From: Promethearchaeota archaeon
Lineage (GTDB): Archaea; Asgardarchaeota; Lokiarchaeia; Sigynarchaeales; SOKP01
DNA: 5,649 nt
Assembly: GCA_016839905.1 (NCBI GenBank)
Contig: JAEOTJ010000411.1
Span: 1-5,649, forward strand
Reading direction: 5' to 3'
Shown: positions 3,995 through 5,649 of the stretch, in pieces
How the letters are laid out: each line of letters starts with the position of its first letter
Position numbering within the stretch: position 1 is the first letter of the stretch
The notes under the pieces: model-generated
What the model was told of the DNA's origin: nothing
The model's input: only the letters and a program-made list of their open reading frames with translations
The model's database searches: none
Translations under genes and position numbers: made by a program

Positions 3995-5649
3995 TTGACA
4001 ACTGAGAATATTATAGATGTTTCCTTAATCAAGGAAATGAAGAGTAGCTATATTGACTACGCCATGTCAGTAGTCGTTGGTAGAGCCATTCCAGATGTTC
4101 GAGACGGTCTAAAACCAGTCCATCGTCGAATAATTTACGCAATGGCTAATAATAATTGGTACTATAACAATCCCCATGTGAAGTGTGCTAAGATTGTAGG
4201 GGTAACACTGGGAAACTATCACCCTCATGGTGATTCTTCAGTATACAACGCTCTCGTAAGAATGGGACAAGATTTTTCATTACGATATACATTAATTGAT
4301 CCACAAGGGAATTTTGGCTCTATCGATGGAGATCCTCCTGCAGCTTATCGATATACTGAGGCTCGGCTTGCTCAAATCTCAAACGAATTAATTGAAGATA
4401 TTGAAAAACAGACTGTGGATTTTAAACCCACTTTTGATGGTACAACTACCGAACCGGCATATCTACCCGCAAAATTACCAAACATGCTCCTTAATGGAAC
4501 AAAAGGAATTGCTGTCGGGATGGCTACTTCAATGCCCCCACATAATCTTATTGAAGTTTGCCAAGGGATCATTTCTACAATAGAAAATCCAGATATATCT
4601 ATTGAAGAATTAATCGATATAATTAAGGGACCAGACTTTCCTACAGGTGGGATTATTACAAATACTACAGGAATATATAACGCTTATGCTACGGGTCAAG
4701 GTAATATTACAATTAAAGGAAAAATTGAAGAAGAAACTAAGGATAAAAAAAGAAAATTGATCATAACCGAAATTCCTTATCTTCTAAATAAGACAAGACT
4801 GATTGAATCCATAGCTAAGTTAATTAGAGATGGTGTATTAAAAGATGTTCGAGATTTAAAGGATGAATCTGACAGGAAGGGAATGCGGATTGTCTTAGAA
4901 TTAAAAAAAGGTAGTCAAACTGCCTTGATCAAAAATGTTTTATTTAAACATACGAAGCTCCTTACAACATTTTATATTGCAAATCTAGTTTTAATTAATA
5001 ATGGTAAGCAACCTAAAATATTAAATCTAAAAGAACTCATTCAAGAATATATCACTCATAGGCTAGATATAATTGTTAAGCGCACAGAATTTAGTCGAAA
5101 GAAAGCTCAAAATAGACTTCATAAAGTCCAAGGGCTCCTTATCGCCCTAAATGATATCGATAACGTTGTAATGATAATAAAAAAATCAAAGGATATTAAA
5201 GACGCCCGTGATAAGTTAAAAAAAAACTATAAATTAAGCGATATCCAAGTTAAATCAATTCTTGAAATGCCTCTCTCCCGTTTAACAAGTTTAGAAACTC
5301 AGAAATTACATGATGAAGAAAAAGCATTAAACGATCAAATCACAGAATACAATAAAATCTTGGATAAAAAAGAAATTAGATTAAATATTATAAAAGAAGA
5401 ACTTAACGAATTAAGTAAAAAGTATGGAGATCAAAGAAAAACTCAAATTATTGAAGAAATTGGAGTTCAAAACATTGAAAAAAAAGATCTTATTAAAAGA
5501 GAACCAACCTTTGTTGTTTTAACGAAAAATCATTACATAAAAAGAATGTCTTTACAACAATATAAGTCTCAGAGAAGAGGGGGCAAGGGAAAAAAAGGAA
5601 TGACTATAGGAGAAGAGGATTTTATTGTTGATTTGTTTGTATGTTCAAC
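3995..5649 (+). CDS. gyrA: DNA gyrase subunit A, 3' end beyond the right window edge
   Basis: GyrA carries out DNA breakage and rejoining and wraps DNA in gyrase. I read 551 uninterrupted codons from TTG 3995 to the right edge; full-length GyrA is usually 800 or more residues. TTG is preferred because AGGTG lies nine bases upstream and because the usual N-terminal length before SSYIDYAMSVVVGRA (17-31) is then preserved. An in-frame stop at 3962-3964 limits extension, and ATG 4037 would trim the protein by 14 residues. Seen in order: DGLKPVHRR (37-45), GNYHPHGDSSVYN (73-85), GNFGSIDGD (105-113), the catalytic Tyr120 within YRYTEARL (118-125), GIAVGMATSMPPHN (171-184) and a charged coiled-coil region (about 365-480). 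QRRGGKG (526-532) is the GyrA box opening the C-terminal wrapping domain, and marks this as gyrase rather than ParC of topoisomerase IV. The position I align with E. coli Asp87 is Asn85. It follows gyrB as the second gene of a probable operon. Confidence 0.96.
   Translation, partial: MTTENIIDVSLIKEMKSSYIDYAMSVVVGRAIPDVRDGLKPVHRRIIYAMANNNWYYNNPHVKCAKIVGVTLGNYHPHGDSSVYNALVRMGQDFSLRYTLIDPQGNFGSIDGDPPAAYRYTEARLAQISNELIEDIEKQTVDFKPTFDGTTTEPAYLPAKLPNMLLNGTKGIAVGMATSMPPHNLIEVCQGIISTIENPDISIEELIDIIKGPDFPTGGIITNTTGIYNAYATGQGNITIKGKIEEETKDKKRKLIITEIPYLLNKTRLIESIAKLIRDGVLKDVRDLKDESDRKGMRIVLELKKGSQTALIKNVLFKHTKLLTTFYIANLVLINNGKQPKILNLKELIQEYITHRLDIIVKRTEFSRKKAQNRLHKVQGLLIALNDIDNVVMIIKKSKDIKDARDKLKKNYKLSDIQVKSILEMPLSRLTSLETQKLHDEEKALNDQITEYNKILDKKEIRLNIIKEELNELSKKYGDQRKTQIIEEIGVQNIEKKDLIKREPTFVVLTKNHYIKRMSLQQYKSQRRGGKGKKGMTIGEEDFIVDLFVCS
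5570..5590 (+). other. GyrA box (QRRGGKG) within gyrA
   Basis: Residues 526-532 read QRRGGKG, the seven-residue GyrA box in full consensus form. In bacteria this motif is required for DNA wrapping and negative supercoiling, and it is absent or degenerate in topoisomerase IV. Its intact state predicts a true supercoiling gyrase. Confidence 0.9.

Noticed and set aside
4372..4583. Overlapping open frames of about 65 codons on both strands inside gyrA
   Set aside because: gyrA is intact and strongly conserved through this stretch; these are shadow frames.
4322..5649. Topoisomerase IV (parC) instead of gyrA
   Set aside because: The full QRRGGKG box is present and the partner is a GyrB-like subunit, so gyrase is the better call.

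Overview
This AT-rich window reads most naturally as a piece of an archaeal genome. The left edge carries a CofE-family gamma-glutamyl ligase. Next to it is a dihydropteroate synthase with archaeal-type motifs. The first genes of the transcription units have no Shine-Dalgarno sequence (they look leaderless), whereas the internal gene gyrA has one. A bacterial-type gyrase pair in such a setting fits archaea that acquired gyrase from bacteria, such as Euryarchaeota and Asgard archaea. The Lys/Ile/Asn-rich proteins and a roughly 500-base gap suggest a low-GC Asgard (Lokiarchaeia-like) archaeon. That assignment is inference; a low-GC methanogen is the main alternative.

Layout. Positions 1-568, minus strand: the first 189 residues of a CofE-like ligase, cut by the left window edge. 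Positions 569-617: a 49-base divergent promoter region. Positions 618-1481, plus strand: a complete dihydropteroate synthase-like gene (folP). Positions 1482-1984: an AT-rich gap without a credible gene. It holds a nested inverted repeat that may be the folP terminator, several T-runs, small palindromes, and a 19-base inverted repeat overlapping the gyrB start codon. Positions 1985-3949: complete gyrB (654 codons). Positions 3950-3994: a short spacer with a Shine-Dalgarno element. From 3995 to the right edge: gyrA starting at TTG, 551 codons visible. Its product includes the catalytic tyrosine and the GyrA box that distinguishes gyrase from topoisomerase IV.

How the genes work together. GyrB (ATPase and TOPRIM) and GyrA (DNA cleavage and wrapping) form the A2B2 DNA gyrase that introduces negative supercoils; the two genes very probably form one operon. 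The divergent pair looks metabolic. The synthase would join a pterin to an arylamine, and the ligase would add L-glutamate to a cofactor acid, either F420-0 or a folate/methanopterin-type carrier. Both proteins depart from the textbook motifs at substrate-facing positions, which makes the pair the most interesting part of the window. No mobile element, CRISPR array, tRNA or rRNA was seen, and nothing here amounts to a clearly new system.
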